Below are positions 9,031 to 18,584 of a stretch of DNA of 64,000 nt, piece after piece. Position numbers and translations under genes: made by a program. The notes beneath the pieces are model-generated. The model saw only the letters and a list, made by a program, of their open reading frames with translations, was not told where the DNA came from and ran no database searches. The stretch's first letter is position 1; each line of letters opens with the position of its first letter. This DNA comes from CALLPQ01 sp964392325. Lineage in GTDB: Bacteria > Pseudomonadota > Alphaproteobacteria > Caulobacterales > Parvularculaceae. The DNA is taken from assembly GCA_964392325.1 (NCBI GenBank), contig CAYMPJ010000008.1, forward strand, positions 81,167 through 145,166, written 5' to 3'.

Positions 9031-10260
9031 ATGAATGCCCCTTTGATAAATGAGTTGAGGCTTGCCCGGTCAGAAAAATCACCGAGGCCGCATAAAAAGC
9101 TGCGTGTCGCTTTGTTTTCGGGCAATTATAATTATGTGATGGATGGTCCGGTGCGCGCGCTCAACAAATTGGTGGAGCACTTGCAAGGGCGCGGTCATGA
9201 GGTTCTGGTATTTGCACCCACAGTCGCGAATCCGGCATTTGATCATGTGGGGGAACTTGTATCGATTCCCTCAATTCCCGGATTTGGCTCCCGTAAGGAA
9301 TATCGCGTTGGTTTGGGCCTTTTTGGCGAAGCGAAAGCCAAGCTCGATGCTTTTGCGCCGAACCTGATTCACATCGCTGCGCCGGATTTAACGGGCTATT
9401 TAGCCCAGCGATATGCGCAACAGCGCGCGATCACGACGGTCGCTTCCTATCATACCCGCTTTGATACTTATTTGCGTTACTATAATTTGACCTGGCTAGA
9501 GCGTCATGCGTCTCGTTATATGCGTCGCTTTTATGGCCGTTGTGCTCATGTCTATGTGCCCTCGCAATCCATGAGCGCACAAATGATGCGGGAAGGTTAC
9601 AAAGATAATTTCAGGCTTTGGCAACGCGGTGTCGACCGGGATATTTTCAACCCTCACCAACGGGATATGAGCTGGCGTGCTCAACATGGGTTTGACAATA
9701 ATGATATTATCGTCCTGTTTGTCGGTCGTTTGGTAAAGGAAAAAGGGCTCGACTTTTTAGTTGAAGCAACCAAACTCTCAAGCAAAGCTAATCCTCGCAT
9801 TAAGACATTAATTGTGGGTGAGGGGCCAGAGCGTGCGCAATTGCAACTGGATTTACCGGACGCAATCTTTACCGGCTTTTTGCAAGGCGAGGATTTGGCC
9901 CGGGCCTATGCGAGCGCGGATGTGTTTTTTAATCCATCTCTTACCGAGACTTTCGGCAATGTTACGCTTGAGGCGATGGCGTGCGGCTTGCCTAGTGTTT
10001 GTGCTGCGGCCTCCGGGGCGTTGTCGCTCGTGAAGGACGGGTTTAATGGATTGTTGAGCGACCCGGCAAATGGCGCTTCGGGGCTTGCCGAAAAACTCAT
10101 CTCCCTCGCAGGCAATGAAAATTTGCGCAGAGAATATAGTCTGAATGCTGTGGGGCGGGCTCAAACCTATAGCTGGACAACTATTCTCGACGGATTAATT
10201 GAAGATTATTATGAGGCAATCGGGGGCCATCAAGATCAGCCCCAACCGGTTGGCGTTTAA
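9031..10260 (+). CDS. family 4 glycosyltransferase
   Basis: 409 residues with two Rossmann domains (GT-B fold). The N-terminal domain begins near residue 24 with 'LRVALFSGNYNYVMDGPVRAL' (acceptor side, with the glycine loop). The C-terminal domain has 'VLFVGRLVKEKGLDFLVEA', 'LIVGEGPERAQL' and the family EX7E motif in 'PSLTETFGNVTLEAMACGLP'. It resembles enzymes that add mannose or glucose to lipids, including sulfoquinovosyl- and mannosyl-lipid synthases, so a membrane glycolipid is a reasonable guess. The start is supported by AAGGTAGAGA just upstream. It lies alone behind tRNA-His. Confidence 0.9.
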   Translation: MNAPLINELRLARSEKSPRPHKKLRVALFSGNYNYVMDGPVRALNKLVEHLQGRGHEVLVFAPTVANPAFDHVGELVSIPSIPGFGSRKEYRVGLGLFGEAKAKLDAFAPNLIHIAAPDLTGYLAQRYAQQRAITTVASYHTRFDTYLRYYNLTWLERHASRYMRRFYGRCAHVYVPSQSMSAQMMREGYKDNFRLWQRGVDRDIFNPHQRDMSWRAQHGFDNNDIIVLFVGRLVKEKGLDFLVEATKLSSKANPRIKTLIVGEGPERAQLQLDLPDAIFTGFLQGEDLARAYASADVFFNPSLTETFGNVTLEAMACGLPSVCAAASGALSLVKDGFNGLLSDPANGASGLAEKLISLAGNENLRREYSLNAVGRAQTYSWTTILDGLIEDYYEAIGGHQDQPQPVGV

Positions 10261-10339
10261 GTCTTTTTAACTGTCCTGTCCTCTTGGCTTGGCTGCACAC
10301 TTTGTTGTACTCCATCGACAAGACTGCAAAGGGCAATCA

Positions 10340-10813
10340 ATGAGCAATATTACATCCGAGAGACATACCGAGCTACTCGATAGCTACCAAAACGGAACCT
10401 CCATCTTTAAGAAATGGGCCTCTGAACATTTGGGCGATGTTGAATTGCTTGAATGGAGTTGGGGCAAGGTTCAGCTGCGATGGACCATTGATGATCGTTT
10501 TATAATGCCCGATGGGGTGATGTTTGGGGGGCACATTGCCTCAATCTCGGATCATCTGGTTGCGCTCGGCGCTATGACTGTCCTAACGGACTCAAAAGAC
10601 CGGTTTCGCACGTCCAGATTAGAGACCAATTTTTTCCGCCCCTTGATGAAATGTGACGCGGATGTCGAGGTGCGGGTTACCAATATTTCGCGTCGACTTA
10701 TCCATTTGGAGATGGATATTTTTAATGGTCAAAAAAAATTGGCTGTGCGGGTGAATGCTGTACAGGTAATAAGCGCCGCGCGTAGTGATGTCTCCCAAAG
10801 CGCTAAGTCGTAA
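10340..10813 (+). CDS. PaaI-type hotdog thioesterase
   Basis: 157 residues from ATG 10340, which follows an AAAGGG ribosome site; the frame is open further upstream (from 10289) but the extra residues do not fit the family. The hotdog core is clear: 'IMPDGVMFGGHIASISDHLVALGAMTVL' holds the PaaI-like Gly-Gly-His/Asp helix, followed by 'RFRTSRLETNFFRPLMKCDADVEVRV' and 'HLEMDIFNGQKKLAVRVNAVQVI'. Such enzymes hydrolyse acyl- or aryl-CoA thioesters. Convergent with the epimerase-like gene downstream. Confidence 0.85.
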   Translation: MSNITSERHTELLDSYQNGTSIFKKWASEHLGDVELLEWSWGKVQLRWTIDDRFIMPDGVMFGGHIASISDHLVALGAMTVLTDSKDRFRTSRLETNFFRPLMKCDADVEVRVTNISRRLIHLEMDIFNGQKKLAVRVNAVQVISAARSDVSQSAKS

Positions 10814-10833
10814 GGGAGGGGTGCTAACCGGCC

Positions 10834-11835
10834 TTATGGATGGCCCCAAAGGGAGGCCGGGTTCATCAAGCTACCATCAAATGTGAAACCATTTTCATCA
10901 TCTTGGGCAAGTAAGATCGGACCATCAAGGTCAAGAATTTGCGCAAAGGGCGCTAACAAAAAAGCCGGCGCCATCGCCAGAGATGAGCCCAACATACAGC
11001 CCAGCATAATCGTCATATTATGACGTTGAGCAGTTTTTACCGCTTCTAATGCGCCAGTAAAGCCGCCTGTTTTGTCGAGTTTGATATTTACTGCCCCATA
11101 AAATTTTGAAAGATAAGCGGTGTCTTCTGCAAGATGGAAGGATTCATCCGCACAAAGAATATGTTTTTCCTTAAAATCCGAAAGCTCTTCATCCCGGCCT
11201 GCCGCAACGGGCTGTTCGATAAGGGAAATTGCGTCGAGGTCAAGATTTGATATCAATGCATCAAGCTTTTTGCGTGTCAGGCTTTCATTTGCATCAAGTA
11301 TATATTTCGCACTGGGCGCATTTTTAATGGCCGCTTCAATACGCATTATGTCTATATCATCGCCAGCAAGTTTTAATTTTAAAAGAGGGGCCGCGCTTAA
11401 CTGTTGCGCTTGTTCGCCAACTTCCGCAGGGGACGTAACACTAAGCGTTGTGGCGGTAATTCTGGGAGTGGGCGCATCAATATTTGCAAGTTTCCAGATG
11501 GGTTGCCCCAACTCACGGGACTTTAAATCCCATAATGCACAATCAAGGGCATTACGCGCTGAACCAGCAGGTAGGCGAGGTTGAAGGTCTTCAATGGAGA
11601 GGCCGTTTTCGATATCGCCGCGAAGGGTTTCAATTTGTTGAGCAACGCTTTCTAAAGTCTCTCCGTTGTGACGATAGGGTACACATGCACCGTGCCCAAT
11701 ATGATCCCCTTGTTTGAGGGTAACAATAATTTGTTCCGCAGTATTTTTAGTGCCTCTGGCAATTGTAAAGGGGCGGGTGATTTTGTAGCGCTTTATTTGC
11801 CAATCCAGGATTCGATGGCGCGACTTGTCTGTCAT
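10834..11835 (-). CDS. dipeptide epimerase-like enolase-superfamily enzyme
   Basis: 333 residues with the muconate-lactonizing/L-Ala-D/L-Glu epimerase layout: an N-terminal capping domain, then a beta-barrel. The catalytic set is visible: the KxK pair in 'LLKLKLAG', metal ligands D in 'YILDANES', E in 'SLIEQPVA' and D in 'ILCADES', and the second base K in 'NIKLDKTGG'. The C-terminal 'GCMLGSSLAMAPA' is typical of this subgroup. The probable reaction is epimerisation of L-Ala-D-Glu or a related N-acyl amino acid from peptidoglycan recycling; the related N-acetyl-Glu racemase DgcA cannot be ruled out. Confidence 0.85.
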   Translation of the reverse strand: MTDKSRHRILDWQIKRYKITRPFTIARGTKNTAEQIIVTLKQGDHIGHGACVPYRHNGETLESVAQQIETLRGDIENGLSIEDLQPRLPAGSARNALDCALWDLKSRELGQPIWKLANIDAPTPRITATTLSVTSPAEVGEQAQQLSAAPLLKLKLAGDDIDIMRIEAAIKNAPSAKYILDANESLTRKKLDALISNLDLDAISLIEQPVAAGRDEELSDFKEKHILCADESFHLAEDTAYLSKFYGAVNIKLDKTGGFTGALEAVKTAQRHNMTIMLGCMLGSSLAMAPAFLLAPFAQILDLDGPILLAQDDENGFTFDGSLMNPASLWGHP

Positions 11836-11906
11836 GGTGAACCTGCTTGATCGGTGGTTTATGGTCAGGGCAAAAAATCAGATATTCGGTTACGTCGAGC
11901 CAGAAT

Positions 11907-14153
11907 TTAAGAGGCCGTCGCCTCTTCCAATTCATCCGAAGTGCCTTGCGCTTCAAGGGATTTAATGCGTTCTTCATAAATTTCAAAAAGCGCGATGTTA
12001 GCGGCGGGAAGTTTTTTGACCTTATCAAGATTTTCTCTTGCCTCGGCGGCATTCCCCGCTCTGAAAGCGGCGATCATGGAGCGGTGGGGCACATCGAGCT
12101 CACGGAAACTTTTTGAGGATTTTATAAAAGGGTTACCAATAAGGGCGTGAATATTTTCGGTTCTGTCTTTATATGGAATATCTACACTGTCCAGCTCAAG
12201 AAAAGCGTATTTATGGTGACTTTCGCGATAAACCATATCTGTACAGATAATTGCCGGGCCATAATATTCTGACTTGCGACGAAGGAAGCTGGCCATATCG
12301 ACAGCGTCTCCGATCGCTGAATAGCGATTATTGCGGCCATACCCCATTGGTCCTGTGAAACAGGTTCCGCTCGCAATGCCTATTGCCAAATGTACCTGTA
12401 TATTTCCGGTTTGGGATGAGGCGGCAAGTTCTGAATTGGTTTTATCCATACTCTCAATGAGAGCGAGCGCTGCTGCGCACGCTTTTTCAATATGGTCTGA
12501 GGTCTCTAAGGGAACATTGAAATAGGCAAATAAGCGCCCGCCATCGGCTTGATCCACCGTGCCGCCAATTTTTGTAATCGTTTGGCGTAGATGATGGCTG
12601 GCGGCCGAGAGAATTTGACTGACGGTATGAGGGGTGTCGCTTATCGATTGTAAGTCATCATCGGTAATGCGCAATTCGCAGGCAAGGACCGTCGTTTTTC
12701 GCTGAACCCCGGAGAGCACTTTGCCGGTTCTATCCTCGCGCAATGCTTTCATGGCAGCTTCTGGTAACATACCACGAAAAGCCCCGCGAACATTATCGTC
12801 AAATAATATGGTGCCAACAGATTTTCCGCCTGCTATGGAAAGTGCTCCCAAAAACATGGTTACACCTGGCAGGATCGGGTTAAAGAGCCAGCCGTTGGAA
12901 AAAAACAAGATCGTGGAAATGATAAGTAATAAAAGAGCGCCCAATATGGCAGCTGCAATCGCTTGCCAGAAGACCAATCGCTGTGCGAGCATGATCGCCG
13001 CTGCGCCTAATATCATAACTGCGATGGCTTCAATATAGCCAAAAAAGCCAGGGCGTTTCAGGGAAACACCATTGGTGATTTGATCTGCGATCATGGCGTG
13101 CGCTTCAAGGGGTGACATCCGTCCATGTGCGGAGCGAATACCATCAGTGATGGAACTATCCCGGCCTATCAAAATCACTTTACCAAGAAGGGGTTGGCGC
13201 GAGGCACTTCCGTCAAGAAGCTTCCAGGATGTGGTTTTGGTAATTGCACTGCGCCGCGGGGGGTATAATCGCAAAGTTCCTTGTCCCTCTAGATCAAGGC
13301 TTTGGGAGCCAATCACAAGCTTACCGGGGATGCGTCCTTGATCACTGGTGGTGGCATTAAGTGTATCCAGTGTGACGCTATTTGTGCCAATTGCTAACCT
13401 TGCCGCTTCAAGGGCGAGCGCAGGGCTGGGTTTGGCGTCATTGGCCCAGTAAAGATAGCTTCTTCGCAGATAGGAATTATTATCGGTAGGCAAATTCAAA
13501 ACGACCGGTGTAGACGCTGCCACCAATGCAGGGCTTAATTTGTCGCGCGGTATGGCTCTGGGCAAAGCAATAAATTCTGACCCGTTATCTGTCTTGGTTT
13601 TGATCAATCCGTTTGAGAGGGCTGTATCTGCGCGGGTAAAATTTACATCGGATAGAATGCTATATGTTTTATCAGAAAATCCGGTACCTGCAGGCAGAGC
13701 GTTAAGAGATTGCGCCAGAACCTCATTTGTTCGCGGTAGGAGTTGTAATTCAGCCGCAAGGGTTTCGTCTTGAGCGCCTTTTAGCCAAAAGTCGCCAATG
13801 GTTTCGGGTGAAAGCAAATCGGGGCGATCAAGAGGTTCTGCAATGAGGACCGCCTTGGCTCCCGAGGCGACGCTTGCATCGATTAATTCCGCCATAACCG
13901 TGCGCGGCCAAGGCCAAGGGCCAACCTTATCAACGCTCTCCTTGTCGATTGTAACCAAATGGAATGGAGAGCTCGCCGTTGGCGGGGCGGGATTAATACG
14001 TTGATAATAATCAAACAGGGCTTCGCGGACCGGCGCGTTGGGTGACGTCGCGCCGATAAGGGCGTTTATCGCAATGAACAGCAAAATCAGCATTGCGAGA
14101 ATGAGTGGCAGAGAGGTCAGCCATCTAAATTTTATGGAACTCATACTCTGCAC
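11907..14153 (-). CDS. CHASE2-domain class III adenylate/guanylate cyclase-like protein, catalytic site altered
   Basis: 748 residues. An N-terminal membrane helix (15-33) and a CHASE2 extracytoplasmic sensor (about 40-365) are followed by three membrane helices (370-445) and a class III cyclase domain (about 485-690). The catalytic domain has unusual residues. The first metal Asp is Glu (E493 in 'ACELRIT'). The second is kept (D537 in 'ADGGRLFAYF'). In the segment that normally reads GDxVNxAARL the protein has 'GDAVDMASFL', so the transition-state Asn and Arg are Asp619 and Phe623. Either the domain is inactive and acts as a sensor or partner, or it uses altered chemistry. It is divergent from the mla operon across a 0.47 kb gap. 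Confidence 0.85.
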   Translation of the reverse strand: MQSMSSIKFRWLTSLPLILAMLILLFIAINALIGATSPNAPVREALFDYYQRINPAPPTASSPFHLVTIDKESVDKVGPWPWPRTVMAELIDASVASGAKAVLIAEPLDRPDLLSPETIGDFWLKGAQDETLAAELQLLPRTNEVLAQSLNALPAGTGFSDKTYSILSDVNFTRADTALSNGLIKTKTDNGSEFIALPRAIPRDKLSPALVAASTPVVLNLPTDNNSYLRRSYLYWANDAKPSPALALEAARLAIGTNSVTLDTLNATTSDQGRIPGKLVIGSQSLDLEGQGTLRLYPPRRSAITKTTSWKLLDGSASRQPLLGKVILIGRDSSITDGIRSAHGRMSPLEAHAMIADQITNGVSLKRPGFFGYIEAIAVMILGAAAIMLAQRLVFWQAIAAAILGALLLLIISTILFFSNGWLFNPILPGVTMFLGALSIAGGKSVGTILFDDNVRGAFRGMLPEAAMKALREDRTGKVLSGVQRKTTVLACELRITDDDLQSISDTPHTVSQILSAASHHLRQTITKIGGTVDQADGGRLFAYFNVPLETSDHIEKACAAALALIESMDKTNSELAASSQTGNIQVHLAIGIASGTCFTGPMGYGRNNRYSAIGDAVDMASFLRRKSEYYGPAIICTDMVYRESHHKYAFLELDSVDIPYKDRTENIHALIGNPFIKSSKSFRELDVPHRSMIAAFRAGNAAEARENLDKVKKLPAANIALFEIYEERIKSLEAQGTSDELEEATAS

Positions 14154-14625
14154 AATCTTCCCTCAATCATCTTCCCAACCCTATCAATTTTTATGCCCCA
14201 ATGTGTTCATCCGGCAGCGCCACAGCTCTTTTACCCGGAATTTGTTGGAAGTGACATCTATCACTAGGCCCTAGACATATCTCTTCAACAATAGGTTGCA
14301 ATCACTCGTTATAATACACGCCGTAAGGCGCGATCTAGACCATAAATAAACCGCGCCGCAGGGATTTCCTAATTTTTTGTGCGTTTGAGTGTGTATACCC
14401 AACACATACTTATTAGATCTGTATCAATATGCATCAATAAAACAGGATATCCCCGATTTTAAGCTAATCTTTAGAATGATTTTATCATTTTGGGATAGAA
14501 GGACACGACATGACATTTTGTTTAGGTACCCTATCTTTGATTATAATCAGGTATTTTTGATGATCTTGAAGGCAATGTATCAGAATAGATAGAGCGTCGA
14601 ACAATTTGCGGAATAAAGAGTGGAC
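14154..14625 (+). other. intergenic region between divergent cyclase-like gene and mla operon
   Basis: 472 nt without a credible gene; short frames here have no family features. The central part (about 14360-14600) is AT-rich and must hold the promoters of both the leftward cyclase-like gene and the rightward mla operon. I see no convincing operator, riboswitch or terminator by eye. Confidence 0.5.
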
Positions 14626-15768
14626 ATGAGCGAGACCCTACAGGCTGCGAGATTTGAGACAGAAACGACAGATACTGTCCTGAAACTCGCCATTTTTGGC
14701 GACTGGCGCGCGGCTAACCTTGGCGAGCTGGATGAGCCTTTGCGCGAATTTGCCGAAATCAGCGTGGGGCGCGATCTGGTGATTGATCTAAAGCAGTTGC
14801 ACCAACTTGATACGACCGGTGCAATGATGATCCAGCGGACGTTCCATAATTGCGAAATGCGAACCCATAAATCCGCGATTGTCGGCGCTCAGTCGGATCA
14901 TGAAGCTTTATTGCGGCAAGTCCTAAGTCATCTTGATCCGTGTCCTGTTAGTCCCCCCAAGGTGAATAATTTTGTTGAGATGCTGTATCGTACCGGGGCC
15001 GGATTGCACGGCGTTTATGATGCAGCCCTTGAGTTGCTTAATTTCATCGGTCTTACTTTGGTGAGCTTGTTGAGGGTTATGACCAACCCAAAGCGCTGGC
15101 GCCTCGCATCGGTTGTTCATCATATGGAGGAGGCTGGCTTGAATGCGGTGCCAATCGTGGCGTTGATGTCATTTATGATTGGCGCTGTGGTTGCGTTTAT
15201 GGGGGCAAAAATTCTCCAGCAGTTTAATGCTACAGTTTTTGTCGTGGATTTGGTCGCATTGGCGGTCTTGCGGGAATTCGGGGTGCTTTTGGCTGCAATT
15301 CTTGTGGCGGGTCGCTCGGGGAGTGCGTTTACAGCCCAGCTTGGGTCGATGAAAATTCGCGAGGAAATTGATGCGCTACGGGTCATTGGTCTTGATCCGG
15401 TGGAAGTGCTGATTATACCGCGAGCAGTTGCACTGGTGGTGATGTTGCCAATTTTGGCGTTTCTCGGGGCTTACATGGGGTTAATTGGCGGCGGGCTTGT
15501 CGCTTGGGTAACCATGGATATATCACCATCTTATTTTATCTCTCGAATGCAGGAAAATATCAGTATCAATAATTTCTGGGCCGGTATGATTAAAGCGCCA
15601 TTTTTTGCGTTTGTGATCGCGGTGATTGGTTGTTTTCAAGGCATGGAGGTTGAGGGCAGTGCTGAATCTTTGGGGCAGAAAACCACGCTTTCAGTTGTGC
15701 AGTCCCTATTTTTAGTGATTGTCCTTGATGCTTTCTTCGCGATGTTCTTTCTGGAGCTTGATTTTTAA
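14626..15768 (+). CDS. mlaE: MlaE-type ABC transporter permease with N-terminal STAS-like domain
   Basis: 380 residues from ATG 14626 (a GTG 6 nt upstream is an alternative). The first 110 or so residues form a STAS/anti-sigma-antagonist-like domain ('VGRDLVIDLKQLHQLDTTGAMMIQRT'), equivalent to the separate MlaB protein of enterobacteria. The rest is the MlaE permease with the signature 'LREFGVLLAAILVAGRSGSAFTAQLGSMKIREEIDALRVIG' (quoted in parts: LREFGVLLAAILVAGR; SGSAFTAQLGSMKIREEIDA). It moves phospholipids between the inner membrane and the MCE protein in the periplasm, helping keep the outer membrane asymmetric. First gene of a tight four-gene operon; the next gene starts 2 nt after the stop. 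Confidence 0.94.
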   Translation: MSETLQAARFETETTDTVLKLAIFGDWRAANLGELDEPLREFAEISVGRDLVIDLKQLHQLDTTGAMMIQRTFHNCEMRTHKSAIVGAQSDHEALLRQVLSHLDPCPVSPPKVNNFVEMLYRTGAGLHGVYDAALELLNFIGLTLVSLLRVMTNPKRWRLASVVHHMEEAGLNAVPIVALMSFMIGAVVAFMGAKILQQFNATVFVVDLVALAVLREFGVLLAAILVAGRSGSAFTAQLGSMKIREEIDALRVIGLDPVEVLIIPRAVALVVMLPILAFLGAYMGLIGGGLVAWVTMDISPSYFISRMQENISINNFWAGMIKAPFFAFVIAVIGCFQGMEVEGSAESLGQKTTLSVVQSLFLVIVLDAFFAMFFLELDF

Positions 15769-15770
15769 AT

Positions 15771-16652
15771 ATGTCAGTAAACGGACATCATAACCAGTTG
15801 GATAAAAAACCTGAAGGTAGCTATGCCGCGCGGCAGCCGTCAGATAATGAAAATATCATCCAGGTACGGAACTTAAAAACCCAGTTCGATGATTTTGTCG
15901 TCCATGAAAATCTTGATCTGAATGTACGCAAAGGCGAAATAATTGGTGTCGTTGGCGGGTCGGGTACGGGTAAGTCGGTGCTGATGCGCGCGATCATTGG
16001 CCTCAAAACCCCCTCTGCCGGTACGGTCGAAATTTTTGGAAAGAAATATTATCAAGCCGATCAAAGCGTCAAAACCAGTATAGAGCGCCGCTGGGGTGTT
16101 TTGTTTCAAGGGGGCGCCCTATTTTCCTCGATGACAGTTGCTGAAAATGTCATGACGCCAATACGCGCACATCTCGATATTCCGGATGCTTTGGCAGAAG
16201 ATATCGCGGCCATGAAAATTTCAATGTCCGGTCTACCCGAAGAGGCGGGTGAAAAATATCCTTCTGAGCTTTCTGGCGGTATGAAAAAACGCGCTGGCCT
16301 TGCCCGCGCACTCGCCCTTGATCCCAATCTGGTTTTTCTCGATGAGCCGACCGCAGGACTAGACCCGATTGGCGCGGCGCAATTTGATCGGTTAATCGTT
16401 GAGCTTAGAGATACGCTTGGGCTTACTGTTTTCATGGTGACCCACGATTTAGACAGTTTACACGCCGCGTGTGACCGGGTTGCTGTCCTCGACCAAAAGA
16501 AAGTGATTATTAACGGCCCCCTCGATGAGGTGCGCCAAATGGATCATGAATGGATACAACGTTATTTCTCTGGCCCGCGTGGGCGCGCAGCGGTGACGGC
16601 AAAAGATCCAAAACATGTAGAAGATTTTAGTGAAAAGACTGTGCGCGTTTAA
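15771..16652 (+). CDS. mlaF: MlaF-type ABC transporter ATP-binding protein
   Basis: 293 residues with a full ABC ATPase set: Walker A 'GGSGTGKS', Q-loop 'GVLFQGGALFSSMTV', signature 'LSGGMKKR', Walker B 'LVFLDEPTAGLDP' and switch histidine 'VTHD'. The 'LSGGM' and 'FQGGALF' variants are characteristic of the Mla/Ttg2A group. It energises the permease encoded just upstream. An N-terminal tail of about 30 polar residues and a C-terminal tail after 'YFSGPRGRAA' are specific to this protein. Confidence 0.95.
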   Translation: MSVNGHHNQLDKKPEGSYAARQPSDNENIIQVRNLKTQFDDFVVHENLDLNVRKGEIIGVVGGSGTGKSVLMRAIIGLKTPSAGTVEIFGKKYYQADQSVKTSIERRWGVLFQGGALFSSMTVAENVMTPIRAHLDIPDALAEDIAAMKISMSGLPEEAGEKYPSELSGGMKKRAGLARALALDPNLVFLDEPTAGLDPIGAAQFDRLIVELRDTLGLTVFMVTHDLDSLHAACDRVAVLDQKKVIINGPLDEVRQMDHEWIQRYFSGPRGRAAVTAKDPKHVEDFSEKTVRV

Positions 16653-16681
16653 GAACCGCGTGACATCAAGGAAGATATATT

Positions 16682-17596
16682 ATGGAAACCAGAGGTGCAT
16701 ATATTTTAATCGGCTCGTTCGTTTTGGCGGTGCTGGGACTTGCATTTTTGTTTATTTTGTGGCTCGGGTCGGCGCAAACGGAATATGATCAATATAAAAT
16801 TGTATTTGAGGAACAGGTTTCGGGACTGACAGTCGGCGGCACGGTTCGCTTTAAAGGTATTCAAGTTGGCGAGGTGCGAAAACTTGAAATCAATGACGAT
16901 AGTTTGGTGGAAGCGTTGGTTCGGGTCGAGAAAAAAACGCCGATCAAAACAGATACCATTGTGACCTTGGAAATTGTCGGCTTTACCGGATTAGCAGTGA
17001 TCGAATTTGAAGGCGGCAGCGCAGGGGCACCATTACTGGTTGATGAAACTTCAGGTATTCCTGTTCTCCCGGCGCAACAGTCGGGGATTTCGCAGCTTTT
17101 ATCTGAAGGCGGTACAATTATAGAGGCAGCCAATAAGGTTTTGTCTCAGGAAAATATTGATAATTTTAGCGAGATTATCGCCAATATAAGTGTGGTAACG
17201 GGTACAATTGCGGAAAATGAGGAGAGCATTGCTGAGGTTCTGGTCAATAGTGCAAAAATCACCGGCGATCTCTCCAAAGCTTCCGATGATCTGGAACAAT
17301 TGATCGTGCGTCTTGATGCCCTTGCAGCGTCCCAAGGCACCGCAGCGCTCCAGAGCGTGAGTGCGGTCGCGGACGATGCGCGTTTACTCGTTGCTGATTT
17401 GCGCGGTGTTGTGCAAGAAAATCGCGGCAATATAAACAGCTTTACCAACACCGGACTATCGCAAATTGGCCCCGGCATGACCGAAGTCAGAAGATTATTG
17501 CGCACCATGGACGGGTTCCTTAAAAAATTAGAACGAGATCCAAGCGGCTACCTCCTCGGAGAACCCGTTCCGGAATATAAGGCGAAGAAGAAATGA
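16682..17596 (+). CDS. mlaD: MlaD family MCE substrate-binding protein
   Basis: 304 residues: one N-terminal membrane helix (8-28), then an MCE domain (about 38-120) with 'YKIVFEEQVSGLTVGGTVRFKGIQVGEV' as core (strand 'VSGLTVGGTVRFKGIQVG'), then a long helical region rich in Asn/Ser and Leu heptads. MCE proteins form periplasmic hexameric rings that bind lipid. An AGGAAG site precedes ATG 16682. The last 4 nt overlap the next gene's ATGA start. Confidence 0.93.
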   Translation: METRGAYILIGSFVLAVLGLAFLFILWLGSAQTEYDQYKIVFEEQVSGLTVGGTVRFKGIQVGEVRKLEINDDSLVEALVRVEKKTPIKTDTIVTLEIVGFTGLAVIEFEGGSAGAPLLVDETSGIPVLPAQQSGISQLLSEGGTIIEAANKVLSQENIDNFSEIIANISVVTGTIAENEESIAEVLVNSAKITGDLSKASDDLEQLIVRLDALAASQGTAALQSVSAVADDARLLVADLRGVVQENRGNINSFTNTGLSQIGPGMTEVRRLLRTMDGFLKKLERDPSGYLLGEPVPEYKAKKK

Positions 17597-18297
17597 AACA
17601 TTCTCCAGTCAAAATAACACTAAAAATAATCCTTTTACTGATGACAGGTGCGGCGTTAAACGCATGTGTTTCAGTGCTACCCAAAACAGAGCCGCCTGCG
17701 CCGCGCTACACGGTGAGCGCTGTCACAGTTGAACCCGGCAATGCTATTGAAGGGGTGCTGCTGGTTGATGATCCAACTGCAAGTCAGCTTTACCAGAGCG
17801 TTAAAGTCGCGCTCTCGCGCGAACCCAATCGATTTGAATTTTATGCGGGGGTCGAGTGGACTGATCGCGCGCCAGAATTGTTTCAGCGGGCTATGATCCG
17901 CAGTTTTGAAAATGCCAAGCGTATGGACGATGTGGGTGATCATACAGAAATCGGTTTTGCAGATTACACATTGAAAACAGATATACGCGCATTTCATGTG
18001 AACACTGTGGGATCACCGTCAGCGGTTTTGATAACCATATTGGGTAAACTTCAAAACAATGAAGGTAAAACCATTGGTGTTCGGGAATTTGTTCGCCGTG
18101 AACAAGTTGATGCTGATAGCGTTAGCGCGGTAATGGCCGGTTTTCATAGTGCCTTGAATGGCCTGCAACGTGAAATGGTCAACTGGACATTCGGGCAAAT
18201 TCCGGTGACCTCCGTGATTGATACACCCGCAGATGGATCAGCTAGCGGGCAAGGGGGTAGTATTGAAGAAATCTCATTGGATGCAGAAACCAGATAA
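17593..18297 (+). CDS. ABC-type transport auxiliary lipoprotein (PqiC-like)
   Basis: 234 residues with a lipoprotein signal peptide and lipobox 'LNAC' (Cys25). The mature domain has the beta-strand pattern of PqiC/ABC auxiliary lipoproteins ('YTVSAVTVEP', 'VALSREPNRFEFYAGVEWTD', 'YTLKTDIRAFHVN', 'GVREFVRREQV'). In related systems such lipoproteins sit on the outer membrane and dock the MCE ring. ATGA overlap with mlaD shows translational coupling. It closes the operon. Confidence 0.88.
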   Translation: MKHSPVKITLKIILLLMTGAALNACVSVLPKTEPPAPRYTVSAVTVEPGNAIEGVLLVDDPTASQLYQSVKVALSREPNRFEFYAGVEWTDRAPELFQRAMIRSFENAKRMDDVGDHTEIGFADYTLKTDIRAFHVNTVGSPSAVLITILGKLQNNEGKTIGVREFVRREQVDADSVSAVMAGFHSALNGLQREMVNWTFGQIPVTSVIDTPADGSASGQGGSIEEISLDAETR

Positions 18298-18584
18298 CCA
18301 TAAAAAACTCTGGACTAACTCTTTCTTCCAACACAAATATTAACCCTGTTTTTTAATTTTTTTACCAAACCACAAGCCCTATTTTGCCCCCGTTGAAGCT
18401 CTTGATGGGACCTCATATGGCTTCTAGGTCAAGGTTTTCATGTTAAGGCTATCAGGGCCTTTCCTTGATCTCTAATCCAATGCTATTATATCGAAGCTAG
18501 CGATTACGGCTCGGCTTTTGCATGTTTTAAAGCGCCGAGCTATATAATGGTATTGCGGGGGCAAGGAATAAGGCGAGTAGTAAC

